Shown here piece after piece: positions 16,524-24,999 of a DNA stretch of 64,000 bases (position 1 is its first letter; each line of letters starts with the position of its first letter). The translations under genes were made by a program, and so were the position numbers. Origin of the DNA: Acidaminococcus fermentans_A (GTDB lineage Bacteria > Bacillota > Negativicutes > Acidaminococcales > Acidaminococcaceae). Under the pieces are notes generated by a model. The model made no database searches. It had not been told where the DNA came from and saw only the letters and a program-made list of their open reading frames with translations. The stretch spans positions 1-64,000 of the forward strand of contig NZ_JBQOUY010000009.1 of assembly GCF_052216985.1 (NCBI RefSeq). Direction: 5' to 3'.

Positions 16524-18299
16524 TTATTCCAGGAATTCCTTCAGAGGCTTGCTCCGCTTGGGGCTCCGGAGTTTTCGCAGGGCCTTGGCTTCGATCTGCC
16601 GGATCCGTTCCCGGGTCACGCCGAAGTACTGCCCAACTTCCTCCAGGGTACGGGTACGGCCGTCCATCAGACCGAACCGCAGTTCCAGCACCCGCCGTTC
16701 CCGGGCGCTGAGATGCTCCTGGAGCACTTTGCCCAATTGTTCCTGGAGCAGGGTGTAGGAAGCCGCATCTGCCGGAGAAGGAGCCTCCTGGTCTTCGATG
16801 AAATCTCCCAGATGGGAATCTTCTTCTTCTCCGATAGGAGTTTCCAGGGAAACCGGTTCCTGGGCGATTTTCTGGATTTCCCGGACCCGTTCCACAGGCA
16901 CATCCATCTCCTTAGCGATTTCTTCCGGTGTCGGTTCCCGTCCCAGTTCCTGGAGCAGCTGCCGGGACACCCGGACCAGTTTGTTGATGGTTTCCACCAT
17001 ATGCACCGGGATCCGGATGGTCCGGGCCTGGTCGGCGATGGCCCGGGTAATGGCCTGCCGGATCCACCAGGTAGCGTAGGTACTGAACTTGAAGCCCTTA
17101 TTGTAATCGAACTTTTCAACGGCCTTGATCAGTCCCAGGTTCCCTTCCTGGATCAGATCCAGGAACAGCATGCCACGGCCTACATACCGTTTGGCAATGC
17201 TGACCACCAGCCGGAGGTTGGCTTCGGACAGACATTTCTTGGCGTTGTCCCCGCAGAATTCCATCCGATGGAGCAGCCGGTTGAAGCGTTTTTTGCTATC
17301 CTCGATCTGCTGGCGGGTCTCTTCGTCCACTTTCTGGTGGATGGCTTTCTCATCGATCACCGCAAAGAGTTCCTGCAGCGTCCCCAGGCAGCTGTTCTCT
17401 GCTTCTTCTCCGGTAGGATCCGGAGCATTTTTCTGCACATGGGCGATTTTGTACTTATTTTCCTGAAGCAGCCGATGGAGGCGCTTCTTTTCATCCATGG
17501 TAAAAGCATCGATCAGCCTCTGATACTGGTCGAACTCCAGCACATGGCCCTCTCCCGCCAGCTCCTGGGCTTTCCGATAAGTCAAGGAGACGCTCCGGTT
17601 GTCCACCCAGATGCTTTCCTTGGTCAGCAGTTCATTGGCCTCTTCCAGCAGTTTCCCGATGGAAAGCCGTTTGTTCACCGGCTCGAATTCTCCCTCCGGT
17701 TTTTCCCCCTTCAGGATGGCCTTGGCCTGGTTGCCTTTGTCGGCCCGTTTGGCCAGCTTGATTTCATCGTCCCCGGCCAAAAGAGGCACCCGGCCGATTT
17801 CCTTCAGATACATGCGGACCGGGTCATCCACGATGACCCCTTCCGGAACGGACAGGTTGGCCAGTTCCGTTTCATCCACCTTCAGCTCTTCTTCATCGAT
17901 GGTCTCCGGTTCTTCATCTTCGGACCCGTCATCGATCACTTCAATGTTCTTCTCTGCCAGTTTGGAATAGATAGCATCCATCTCATCCACAGAGACAGCA
18001 TCTTCGTTCTGCAGCCGGTCCTGAATCTCCTTATAGGTGAGAACGCCATGATTCTTTTTGGCCAGCGCTTCGAATTCCGCTAAGTACTCCGCCGCGGTTT
18101 TGGGCTTATCTTTCTTGCCTGCCTTACTCTTGCTTTTCGTTCCTGAACCCGCCTTTCCCGTGGTTTTTGCCGCCTTCTTCTTTTTGGGAGCAGCCTTGGC
18201 TTTCTCCACTGCCGTGGGCTGGGCCTCACTCTGTCCTTTCTTTGCTGCTGCCGTGGCAGTCAGCTGCGGCTCCAATTCTTTCTTTTCTTTTTCAGTCAT
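16524..18299 (-). CDS. rpoD: Primary RNA polymerase sigma factor RpoD
   Basis: This 591-residue sigma-70 has region 1.2 (DDPVRMYLKEIGRVPLL), region 2 (GLIKAVEKFDYNKGFKFSTYATWWIRQAI, the -10 reader), region 3, and region 4.2 (GVTRERIRQIEAKALRKLR, the -35 reader). Before region 1.1 it carries an unusual Lys/Ala/Thr-rich stretch of about 65 residues (AAPKKKKAAKTTGKAGSGTK and so on), probably disordered. It follows dnaG by 51 bases, the common dnaG-rpoD arrangement. ATG 18299 follows AGGAGGG. Confidence 0.97.
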   Translation of the reverse strand: MTEKEKKELEPQLTATAAAKKGQSEAQPTAVEKAKAAPKKKKAAKTTGKAGSGTKSKSKAGKKDKPKTAAEYLAEFEALAKKNHGVLTYKEIQDRLQNEDAVSVDEMDAIYSKLAEKNIEVIDDGSEDEEPETIDEEELKVDETELANLSVPEGVIVDDPVRMYLKEIGRVPLLAGDDEIKLAKRADKGNQAKAILKGEKPEGEFEPVNKRLSIGKLLEEANELLTKESIWVDNRSVSLTYRKAQELAGEGHVLEFDQYQRLIDAFTMDEKKRLHRLLQENKYKIAHVQKNAPDPTGEEAENSCLGTLQELFAVIDEKAIHQKVDEETRQQIEDSKKRFNRLLHRMEFCGDNAKKCLSEANLRLVVSIAKRYVGRGMLFLDLIQEGNLGLIKAVEKFDYNKGFKFSTYATWWIRQAITRAIADQARTIRIPVHMVETINKLVRVSRQLLQELGREPTPEEIAKEMDVPVERVREIQKIAQEPVSLETPIGEEEDSHLGDFIEDQEAPSPADAASYTLLQEQLGKVLQEHLSARERRVLELRFGLMDGRTRTLEEVGQYFGVTRERIRQIEAKALRKLRSPKRSKPLKEFLE

Positions 18300-18350
18300 T
18301 GGGGCGTTCCCTCCTTTCCTGCAAATGAGGAAAATCCTCCTGTTCCGGAT

Positions 18351-20168
18351 TTATACCGGAGCTGTTAATTTTCCTATCTCCAATTTTATTCGCCGGCATT
18401 CCTCTAATTCCTGCAAAAATTTTTCATTTCCCTCTTTTTCATACTTTTCCGCCAGTTGGCTGTGTTTTTCATACTCCCGGTCCAGGGCCGCAATCTGCAG
18501 ACGGTTGAGGCAGTCCGTCAGGATGGAAGGCAGCGTGCTCTCCTGGACATTCAGGCTCAGGATCCCTGTCAATTCTGCCGCTCCCGGTCCGTCCAAGCGG
18601 GAAAAGAGATCCCGGGGATCCTGGAAAGTCCCGTTCTGGACCATCTGCAGGAATACCGTGAAGATTTCCTGCCGGGCCGGCGTGGTAAAGGAATCCACAT
18701 GGGCGATCCCCTCCTGTCCCGGCTGGGGCGGTATCCCCTGGAGGAACGCACGGAGCACCAGCCGTTCTGCCTGTTCCGTAGGACTGGACACTTTCACGGT
18801 CCGCTGGGTCAGCCATTCTGGGTTGTACTTTTTCCCCGTTTCCTGATGGGTCAGTTTCCGGTATTCACTCTGGATCAGCCCCTCCTCGATGGACAGGCGG
18901 CGGGAAAGATCCCGGATCCGTTCCCCCACTTCTACATCGCTCTGGCAGTCCAGGAAGAAGGGCAGCACCCGGTCCACGGCCTCCACTTTGCCTCCCAGGG
19001 TTTCTGTGTCACATTCCCCCAGCACCGTATCCACCTGGTAATCCATCCCCGGACGGGCGTTCCGCATCAGCTCTTCAAAAGCTTCCCGGCCTTCCTTCCG
19101 GATGAATTCATCCGGATCCTTCCCGTCCGTCACATGCATCACCCGGCATTTGAGCCCGGCCCGAAGGGCTAGGGGGATGGCCCGCATGGCAGCCGCCCGG
19201 CCGGCCCGGTCACTGTCGAAGCAGAAGATCACTTCCGGTGCCAGCCGTTTCAAAAGAGCCGCCTGGTGTTCTGTAAAGGCCGTCCCCATGGAAGCCACCG
19301 CCCAGTCGATCCCTGCAGCATGGAGGCTGATGGCATCCATATGGCCTTCTACGATCAGGGCCTGCTGCCGTTTCCGGATGGCGGCAGAAGCCCGGTCCAG
19401 GCCAAAGAGCAGATTCCCCTTGTGGAACCAGGCTGTTTCTCCCGTATTCATGTATTTGGCCGGAGATGCATCCTTATCCAGGATCCGTCCAGTGAAGCCC
19501 ACCACCTTGCCCCGAGGATTCCGGATGGGGATCATCACCCTAGCCCGGAATTTATCATAAATGCCATTTCCCCGCTGCCGCTGGCTTACCAGCCCAGCCT
19601 TGAGCAGCACGGCTTCCGAGACGCCTCTTTTTTCCAGGGCCTGAGATAAGGTATGGAAATCCGGAGGCGCCATCCCCAGATCAAAGGAATCGATGATGTC
19701 CCTTCCGATTCCCCGGCCGGCCAGATACTTGAGTCCTTTTTCCCCGTACCGGGTATTCACCAGGCAGGAATGGAAGAAACGGGAAGCCAGATCGTTGGCT
19801 GCCATGACTTCTTTCGTTTCCTTTTCCCGGGCGATTTCCTGGGCCGATTTGGCCCGTTCCGGGACCGGGATCCCGTACTTTTCCGCCAATTGTTTCATTG
19901 CATCGAAAAAGGACAGGTTGTCCCGTTTCATCACATAGGAAAACACATCTCCCCCTGCGCCGCAGCCGAAACAGTGGTACAGCCCTCGGGCCGGATCCAC
20001 CGTAAAGGAAGGTGTCTTTTCTCCGTGAAAGGGACAGCAGCCCCAGTACCGGCTGCCCTTCCGCTTCAGGTTCACGGTTTCCGAGACGATGCTTACGATG
20101 TCCGCCGCCTGGCGCACCTGCTCTTTGAAATTGGCAAATTTCTCTTTCATATCATCCATGGAACTCAT
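18351..20168 (-). CDS. dnaG: DNA primase
   Basis: This primase of about 605 residues has the N-terminal zinc site (CCPFHGEKTPSFTVDPARGLYHCFGCGAGGD), the TOPRIM catalytic core (IVEGHMDAISLHAAG, then CFDSDRAGRAAA) and a C-terminal DnaB-binding region. It makes RNA primers for replication. ATG 20168 is chosen because AGGAAAG lies seven bases upstream; a TTG at 20186 has no ribosome site. It is probably co-transcribed with rpoD. Confidence 0.96.
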   Translation of the reverse strand: MSSMDDMKEKFANFKEQVRQAADIVSIVSETVNLKRKGSRYWGCCPFHGEKTPSFTVDPARGLYHCFGCGAGGDVFSYVMKRDNLSFFDAMKQLAEKYGIPVPERAKSAQEIAREKETKEVMAANDLASRFFHSCLVNTRYGEKGLKYLAGRGIGRDIIDSFDLGMAPPDFHTLSQALEKRGVSEAVLLKAGLVSQRQRGNGIYDKFRARVMIPIRNPRGKVVGFTGRILDKDASPAKYMNTGETAWFHKGNLLFGLDRASAAIRKRQQALIVEGHMDAISLHAAGIDWAVASMGTAFTEHQAALLKRLAPEVIFCFDSDRAGRAAAMRAIPLALRAGLKCRVMHVTDGKDPDEFIRKEGREAFEELMRNARPGMDYQVDTVLGECDTETLGGKVEAVDRVLPFFLDCQSDVEVGERIRDLSRRLSIEEGLIQSEYRKLTHQETGKKYNPEWLTQRTVKVSSPTEQAERLVLRAFLQGIPPQPGQEGIAHVDSFTTPARQEIFTVFLQMVQNGTFQDPRDLFSRLDGPGAAELTGILSLNVQESTLPSILTDCLNRLQIAALDREYEKHSQLAEKYEKEGNEKFLQELEECRRIKLEIGKLTAPV

Positions 20169-20204
20169 CCTTATTCTTTCCTGCAATACTGTATCTATTC
20201 GACA

Positions 20205-20238
20205 AAAAAGAAGGAATTCCTGCTTTTACAGGAATTCC
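20205..20238 (-). terminator. Terminator after ppsR
   Basis: A ten-base stem GGAATTCCTG/CAGGAATTCC (20213-20222 with 20229-20238) is followed on the minus strand by TTCTTTTTT. It separates ppsR from dnaG. Confidence 0.85.
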
Positions 20239-20256
20239 CCTTGACAGATTCAATTT

Positions 20257-21078
20257 TCAGGATTCATAGTCAAAGCGTTTCCGCAGATATTCCAGGATCA
20301 GGCTGGCGGTTTCTTCGATGGCCCGGTTGGACACATTGATGATCATGCAGTGGAGCTGCTGCATGATGGCCCGGGCGTATTCCAGTTCTTCCTGGATCCG
20401 GTGAATGTCCGCATAGTTGGCTCCATCGGTGAGCCCCATGGCCTTCAAGCGGGCACAGCGGATCTCATTGAGCTTGTAGGGATCGATCAGAAGGCCGATG
20501 ATCCGGCTGGAAGGCACCTTGAACAGTTCCTCCGGCGGGGGGATCTCCGGCACTAGGGGGACATTGGCCACTTTCAGCTGTTTATTGGCCAGGTACATGG
20601 AAAGCGGCGTCTTGGACGTCCGGGAAACGCCGATGATGACCAGATCCGCTTTGGCCAGGCCCCAGGGATTCTTGCCGTCATCATATTTAATGGCGAATTC
20701 CACTGCCGCCACCCGTTTGAAATACTCATGGTCCAGGGCATGGATCAGACCGGGCTGGTTCTTGGGCAGCAGGCCGGAAGTCTTTTCGATGGCCTTCAGC
20801 ACGGGCCCCAGGATGTCCACCACTTCCACGTCCAGTTCTATGGCTTTCTGGGCCACCGCTTCCCGCATTTCCGGAGAAACGATGGTGTAGCAGACAATGG
20901 CATTCTGTTCCTTGGCTTCGGTAAGGATCTTGTCAATCTGTTCCACACTCTTCACATAGGGAACTCGGATGATATCGAATTTTTCCTGGACAAACTGGCT
21001 GGTGGTGGCTTTCACCACCGATTCCGAAGTTTCTCCGATGGAATCTGAAATGGCATAGATGATCGGTGCTTTAGCTAT
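20257..21078 (-). CDS. ppsR: PEP synthase regulatory protein (bifunctional kinase/pyrophosphorylase), non-AUG start
   Basis: This is the DUF299 family, which inactivates PEP synthase or pyruvate phosphate dikinase by ADP-dependent phosphorylation of a Thr and reactivates it with phosphate. The kinase loop GVSRTSKTPLSMYLA is clear. The conserved N-terminus IIYAISDSIGETSESVVKA lies upstream of any ATG, GTG or TTG able to include it. The frame enters from ATC 21081 and ATA 21078, five to eight bases after a strong GGAGG. I place the start at ATA 21078; a start at GTG 21018 would lose the conserved motif. It overlaps the ccpN stop, so translation is coupled. Its target is probably PpsA nearby. 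Confidence 0.88.
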   Translation of the reverse strand: MAKAPIIYAISDSIGETSESVVKATTSQFVQEKFDIIRVPYVKSVEQIDKILTEAKEQNAIVCYTIVSPEMREAVAQKAIELDVEVVDILGPVLKAIEKTSGLLPKNQPGLIHALDHEYFKRVAAVEFAIKYDDGKNPWGLAKADLVIIGVSRTSKTPLSMYLANKQLKVANVPLVPEIPPPEELFKVPSSRIIGLLIDPYKLNEIRCARLKAMGLTDGANYADIHRIQEELEYARAIMQQLHCMIINVSNRAIEETASLILEYLRKRFDYES

Positions 21079-21736
21079 GATAACTCCCTCCTTTTCCTTC
21101 CGCCAATTCTACCAGGAGCCGGGTAAAATTGGTCTTGGTCACCCGGCCCACCAGCTGGAGCCGCCTATGTTCCTCATCCAGAGGCCGCACCACCGGCAGG
21201 CAGTCGATTTCGTGATCCACCAGCCGCCGGGCAGCTGAAGCAGCCGGTTCTTCCGGGCTGGCCGTGACGATTTTGCTCAGCGGCGTCATCACCATGGCAA
21301 TGGGCAGTTTGTGGAGATCGGACCCGGGATTGAGGGCCGCTTTCAGCAGGTCCTTCCGGGAAACGATCCCGTGGAGCAGCCCTTCCGGCCCTTCCACCAC
21401 AAATACCGTCCCCACATCTTCCAGGAACATGGTGATGGCTGCATCATAAGCGCTTTTGTCACTGCCCACTACAATGGGCACGGACTTGATGTCTTCCACG
21501 GTAATGGAGGACAGTTCTTCCTGCAAAAGCCCCAGGGTATTTTTCCCCGTGTAATAATACCCAACCCGGGGACGGGCATCCAGGATCCCGCTCATGGTCA
21601 GGATGGCCAGGTCCGAACGCAGGGCAGCCCGGCTGAGCCCCAGTTCCCGGGCAATGGCTTCCCCTGCCACAGGCCCCGCCTGTCGGACGATTTCCGCAAT
21701 CTTTTTTTGTCTCTCGCTGAGAGGAATGGGACTCAT
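21071..21736 (-). CDS. ccpN: CcpN-like regulator: HTH plus two CBS domains
   Basis: This 221-residue protein has an N-terminal winged helix (LSERQKKIAEIVRQAGPVAGEAIARELGLSRAALRSDL) followed by two CBS domains (VPIVVGSDKSAYDAAITMF and AMVMTPLSKIVTASP) that sense adenine nucleotides in this family. In Bacillus, CcpN represses gluconeogenic genes and its gene sits next to the ppsR homologue, as here. The likely targets are ppsA and itself. The start at 21736 follows GGGAG. Confidence 0.85.
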   Translation of the reverse strand: MSPIPLSERQKKIAEIVRQAGPVAGEAIARELGLSRAALRSDLAILTMSGILDARPRVGYYYTGKNTLGLLQEELSSITVEDIKSVPIVVGSDKSAYDAAITMFLEDVGTVFVVEGPEGLLHGIVSRKDLLKAALNPGSDLHKLPIAMVMTPLSKIVTASPEEPAASAARRLVDHEIDCLPVVRPLDEEHRRLQLVGRVTKTNFTRLLVELAEGKGGSYHS

Positions 21737-21847
21737 CTCCCTTCCAATGGATTCATGGCTTCATTATAGAAGAAAAAACGTTCGGGTGCAAGAAGGGGTG
21801 CCGCACATGCAGCACCCCTGTCATCAGCCATAGAGCAAAGGATCCTT

Positions 21848-24235
21848 TTACCAGGCCAATTCTTCCTCGTGGAGGTTCCGGCCCCGTCCGGTGAGTTTGT
21901 CCAAGATCAGACGCTGTTCCACCTGGGCCACCATCTTCCGGGTGAATTTCACCGCATCCGGGTTCACGGACATGCTGTCGATGCCGCTCTGGACCAAGAA
22001 GGCAGCGAACTCTGGATACACGCTGGCAGCCTGTCCGCAGAGAGATACCGTCTTGCCATCTTTATGGGCCACTTCGATCAGATGGCGGATGGCCCGTTTC
22101 ACGGCCAGGTTCCGTTCATCGAACAGATGGGAGATCACGTCATTGTCCCGGTCGCAGCCCAGGGTCAGCATGGTCAGATCATTGGATCCGATGGAATAGC
22201 CGTCCACGAACTGGTTGAACTGGTCCGCCAAGATGATGTTGGCAGGGATCTCCGCCATGAGCCATACCTTGAAATCCGGTCCTCTGTGGAGTCCTTCCTC
22301 CGCCATGATCTCCACCACTTTCCGGGCTTCGTCCACCGTGCGGCAGAAGGGGATCATCACGTTCAGGTTCTTCAGCCCGTATTCTTCCCGTACTTTCCGG
22401 ACCGCAGCGATTTCCAGCCGGAAAGCGGCGGTGTACTTGGGATCATAATACCGGGAAGCCCCTCTCCAGCCCAGGAGAGCACTGGGTTCATGGGGTTCGA
22501 ATTCTTCTCCGCCCTTCAGATCCCGGTATTCACTAGATTTGAAATCGCTGAACCGGAGGGTCACCGGCCGGGGAGCCATGGCGGCACAGACTTTCCGGAA
22601 GCCGTCTGCCAGGGCATCCACCACCTTTTCTGGATGGCCGGATTTGATCAGGTACAGCGGATGTTCATGGATGTAGGTGGTCCAGATGAATTCTTCCCGC
22701 ATCAGGCCGATACCATCGCAGGGCAGGCTGCTGTATTTTTCCGCCAGGGCCGGATCGCCCAAGTTCATGTAGATCTTGGTGCCGGTGACCGGGAAGGTTT
22801 CCTGGGCCACGATTTGGGTCTGAGGTGCAGCAGCTGCAGCTTTCTTCACCTGCAAATTGCCGGCGAACACCACTCCGTTGGAAGCATCCACGGTGATTTC
22901 ATCTCCAGTATGGAGCAGGCTGGTAGCTGCCGTACCCCGGCTCTTGGTCCCGACGATGCAGGGGATGCCCAATTCCCGGGAAACGATGGAGGCATGGCAG
23001 GTCATACCGCCGCTGTCCGTAACGATGGCCTGGGCTTTTTTCATGGCCGGCACCCAGTCCGGAGCGGTCATTTCCGTGACCAGGATCTCCCCATCCTTGA
23101 ATTCATCGATATCGGAAGGATCCTTGATCACATGGACTTTGCCATAGCCCATGCCCGGGCTGGCTGGCAGTCCTTTGACCAGTACCTTTGCACTCTTTGC
23201 ATCCTGTTCTTCCATCTTTTCCTCCGCCTTCTTTTCCTTGTTTCTCCGAGACCATACGGTTTCCGGCCGAGCCTGGAGGATCCAGATCTTCCCGTCCCGT
23301 TCATCGATGCCCCATTCCATATCCATATAGCAGCCGTAATGGGCTTCGATTTTCTTGGCATATCCGGCCAGTTCCAAGATCTGCTGGTTGGTCAGGGTCT
23401 GGCGCTTCCGGTCCGCTTCCGGCACCGGCATTTCTTCCGTATCCCCGCCCTTCTTCCGGACCAGCATCACATCCTGTTCATTGACGGTGGCGGAGAGGAT
23501 CTTCATGTCTTCTTTGGAAACGATGTAGGTATCCGGGGTGACGATGCCGCCCACTACATATTCGCCCAAGCCCCAGGCCCCTTCAATCATGATGTTCTTA
23601 TCGTCCCCGTTGGCCACGTTCACGGTGAACATGACCCCGGCGGCCTTGGAGAACACCATCATCTGGACCACGGCAGAAAGAGCCAGAGACAGATGGTCAT
23701 AGCCCTGCTTTTCCCGGTAATACACGGCCCGGTCCGTAAAGCAGGAAGCATAGCATTCCTTCACCTTGGCGATTACGCTGTCGGCTCCCTGGACGTTCAG
23801 ATAGGTATCCTGCTGTCCGGCAAAGCTGGCATCGGGCAGATCTTCCGCCGTAGCGCTGGAGCGGACGGCCACATAAGGCTGAGCTTCACCCACCTTGGCA
23901 GCCAGTTCCCCGTAGGCTTTCCGGATGGCATCCTGGAGATCCTGGGGCATTTCCTGTTCCATGATGGCAGCCCGCAGCTGGTCGCACACCGTACTCAGCT
24001 GTTCATTGTCCTCCACATCGGTAAGGCTAGCCAGCAGGCTGCGCATTTTTTCTTCCAGCCCGGTGGCTTTGATGAAATAGCGGTACGCGTAAGCCGTGGT
24101 GGCAAAGCCATAGGGAACCGGCACATCGGTCTTGGAAGTCATTTCTCCCAAAGAAGAAGATTTCCCTCCCACAATATCCACGTCTTTCCGTTCCAGCTGT
24201 TCGAACCACAACAAATATGCTTTGGGCTTATCCAT
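21848..24235 (-). CDS. ppsA: Phosphoenolpyruvate synthase
   Basis: This 795-residue protein has the PEP-utilising enzyme layout: an N-terminal ATP-grasp domain (VGGKSSSLGEM, VAVRSSATAEDLPDASFAGQ), the central phosphohistidine domain (DSGGMTCHASIVSRELGIPC, with catalytic His and the neighbouring Thr that PpsR modifies), and a C-terminal PEP/pyruvate barrel (GIGLMREEF, SIGSNDLTMLTLGCDRDN, LCGQAAS). It makes PEP from pyruvate and ATP, a gluconeogenic step needed when growing on amino acids. ccpN and ppsR lie directly downstream, giving transcriptional and post-translational control in one block. Confidence 0.93.
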   Translation of the reverse strand: MDKPKAYLLWFEQLERKDVDIVGGKSSSLGEMTSKTDVPVPYGFATTAYAYRYFIKATGLEEKMRSLLASLTDVEDNEQLSTVCDQLRAAIMEQEMPQDLQDAIRKAYGELAAKVGEAQPYVAVRSSATAEDLPDASFAGQQDTYLNVQGADSVIAKVKECYASCFTDRAVYYREKQGYDHLSLALSAVVQMMVFSKAAGVMFTVNVANGDDKNIMIEGAWGLGEYVVGGIVTPDTYIVSKEDMKILSATVNEQDVMLVRKKGGDTEEMPVPEADRKRQTLTNQQILELAGYAKKIEAHYGCYMDMEWGIDERDGKIWILQARPETVWSRRNKEKKAEEKMEEQDAKSAKVLVKGLPASPGMGYGKVHVIKDPSDIDEFKDGEILVTEMTAPDWVPAMKKAQAIVTDSGGMTCHASIVSRELGIPCIVGTKSRGTAATSLLHTGDEITVDASNGVVFAGNLQVKKAAAAAPQTQIVAQETFPVTGTKIYMNLGDPALAEKYSSLPCDGIGLMREEFIWTTYIHEHPLYLIKSGHPEKVVDALADGFRKVCAAMAPRPVTLRFSDFKSSEYRDLKGGEEFEPHEPSALLGWRGASRYYDPKYTAAFRLEIAAVRKVREEYGLKNLNVMIPFCRTVDEARKVVEIMAEEGLHRGPDFKVWLMAEIPANIILADQFNQFVDGYSIGSNDLTMLTLGCDRDNDVISHLFDERNLAVKRAIRHLIEVAHKDGKTVSLCGQAASVYPEFAAFLVQSGIDSMSVNPDAVKFTRKMVAQVEQRLILDKLTGRGRNLHEEELAW

Positions 24236-24280
24236 GGTATACGCTCCTTTGCTCTACGCTATTGGCGGATATTTCTTTAA

Positions 24281-24296
24281 TATAGTGTATACTATA
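24281..24296. promoter_or_regulatory. Inverted repeat upstream of ppsA, candidate operator
   Basis: TATAGT-GTAT-ACTATA, followed by a related ATCACTATGATG segment, lies 46-61 bases before the ppsA ATG and overlaps the likely promoter. It could bind the CcpN-like regulator; this is inference only. Confidence 0.35.
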
Positions 24297-24330
24297 TCAC
24301 TATGATGTAGCATAATCAAGAGAAAATTTG

Positions 24331-24356
24331 GGGGGTGTGAAAAGATTCACACCCCC
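24331..24356 (-). terminator. Terminator after the flavin reductase-like gene
   Basis: An 11-base perfect stem GGGGGTGTGAA/TTCACACCCCC has a four-base loop and is followed on the minus strand by AAATTTTC. Confidence 0.6.
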
Positions 24357-24357
24357 G

Positions 24358-24385
24358 GTCGCGAGTCACGGGTCGCGAGCCGTGA
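24358..24385. repeat. Heptanucleotide tandem repeat
   Basis: Four seven-base units in register (GTCGCGA, GTCACGG, GTCGCGA, GCCGTGA) are self-complementary in part and abut a terminator. Related period-seven arrays occur elsewhere in the window. Confidence 0.6.
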
Positions 24386-24394
24386 CCGAAAAAA

Positions 24395-24961
24395 TTATTT
24401 TATTTCTCCCGGCGCTTTCGTGTGGGCAAAGGCCTTTCCTACCACTTTTTCCGCCACCAGATAGGTGTGGTTCACTGGATCAAATACCAGGGGACGGAGT
24501 TTGGCCGGGTCGATTTTCCCATCCGTCAGGATGCTTTCGTCGGCACTCACGTTAAGGATCTCGCCCACCAGCCGTTCGCTTTCCTCATCGTAGCTCTTGA
24601 CCCGGCATTCCAGCACCATGGGCAGTTCGGCGATCACCGGTGCGTTTACCCGGCTGGATTTTTCCACATGGAAGCCAGCCCGGGCCACTTTATCCAGCAC
24701 CTTGTTCCCGGAAACCAGCCCCAGGTAATCACAGGCCGCCAGCTGATCCGCCGTAGCCATACTCACAGTAAAGGCTCCTGTTTTCTTCAGGTTGGCCACA
24801 GTTTTGTGGGACCGGGCCAGGCAGAAGGAAATCTCCGTGTCGTTGCTGATGCCGCCCCAGGCCGCATTCATCACATCCGGGACCCCGTTTTCGTCATAGG
24901 TCCCGATCATATACACCGGCTGAGGATACGTCAATGGTTTTGCGCCAAAATCTTTCCGCAT
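24395..24961 (-). CDS. Flavin reductase-like FMN-binding protein
   Basis: This 188-residue protein belongs to the FMN-binding split-barrel family (flavin reductase/flavoredoxin). PVYMIGTYDENGVPDVMNAAWGG near the N-terminus and SRSHKT-like LARSHKTVANLKKTGAFTV form the flavin pocket. Such small flavoproteins pass electrons to acceptors that cannot be named here. ATG 24961 is favoured because AAAGGAG lies ten bases upstream. It stands alone, with terminators on one side and a ferric-type permease gene upstream. Confidence 0.75.
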   Translation of the reverse strand: MRKDFGAKPLTYPQPVYMIGTYDENGVPDVMNAAWGGISNDTEISFCLARSHKTVANLKKTGAFTVSMATADQLAACDYLGLVSGNKVLDKVARAGFHVEKSSRVNAPVIAELPMVLECRVKSYDEESERLVGEILNVSADESILTDGKIDPAKLRPLVFDPVNHTYLVAEKVVGKAFAHTKAPGEIK

Positions 24962-24999
24962 GGAAATCACACTCCTTTGGTTCCATTATACCACAACTG

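Noticed and set aside
21869..24280. 803-codon ORF on the plus strand
   Set aside because: It is the mirror of ppsA with the same antisense composition and no recognisable domain.
24331..24389. CRISPR-like direct repeats before the flavin reductase-like gene
   Set aside because: The units are only seven bases with no spacers; this is a terminator plus a heptad array. No CRISPR array or cas gene was found in the window.
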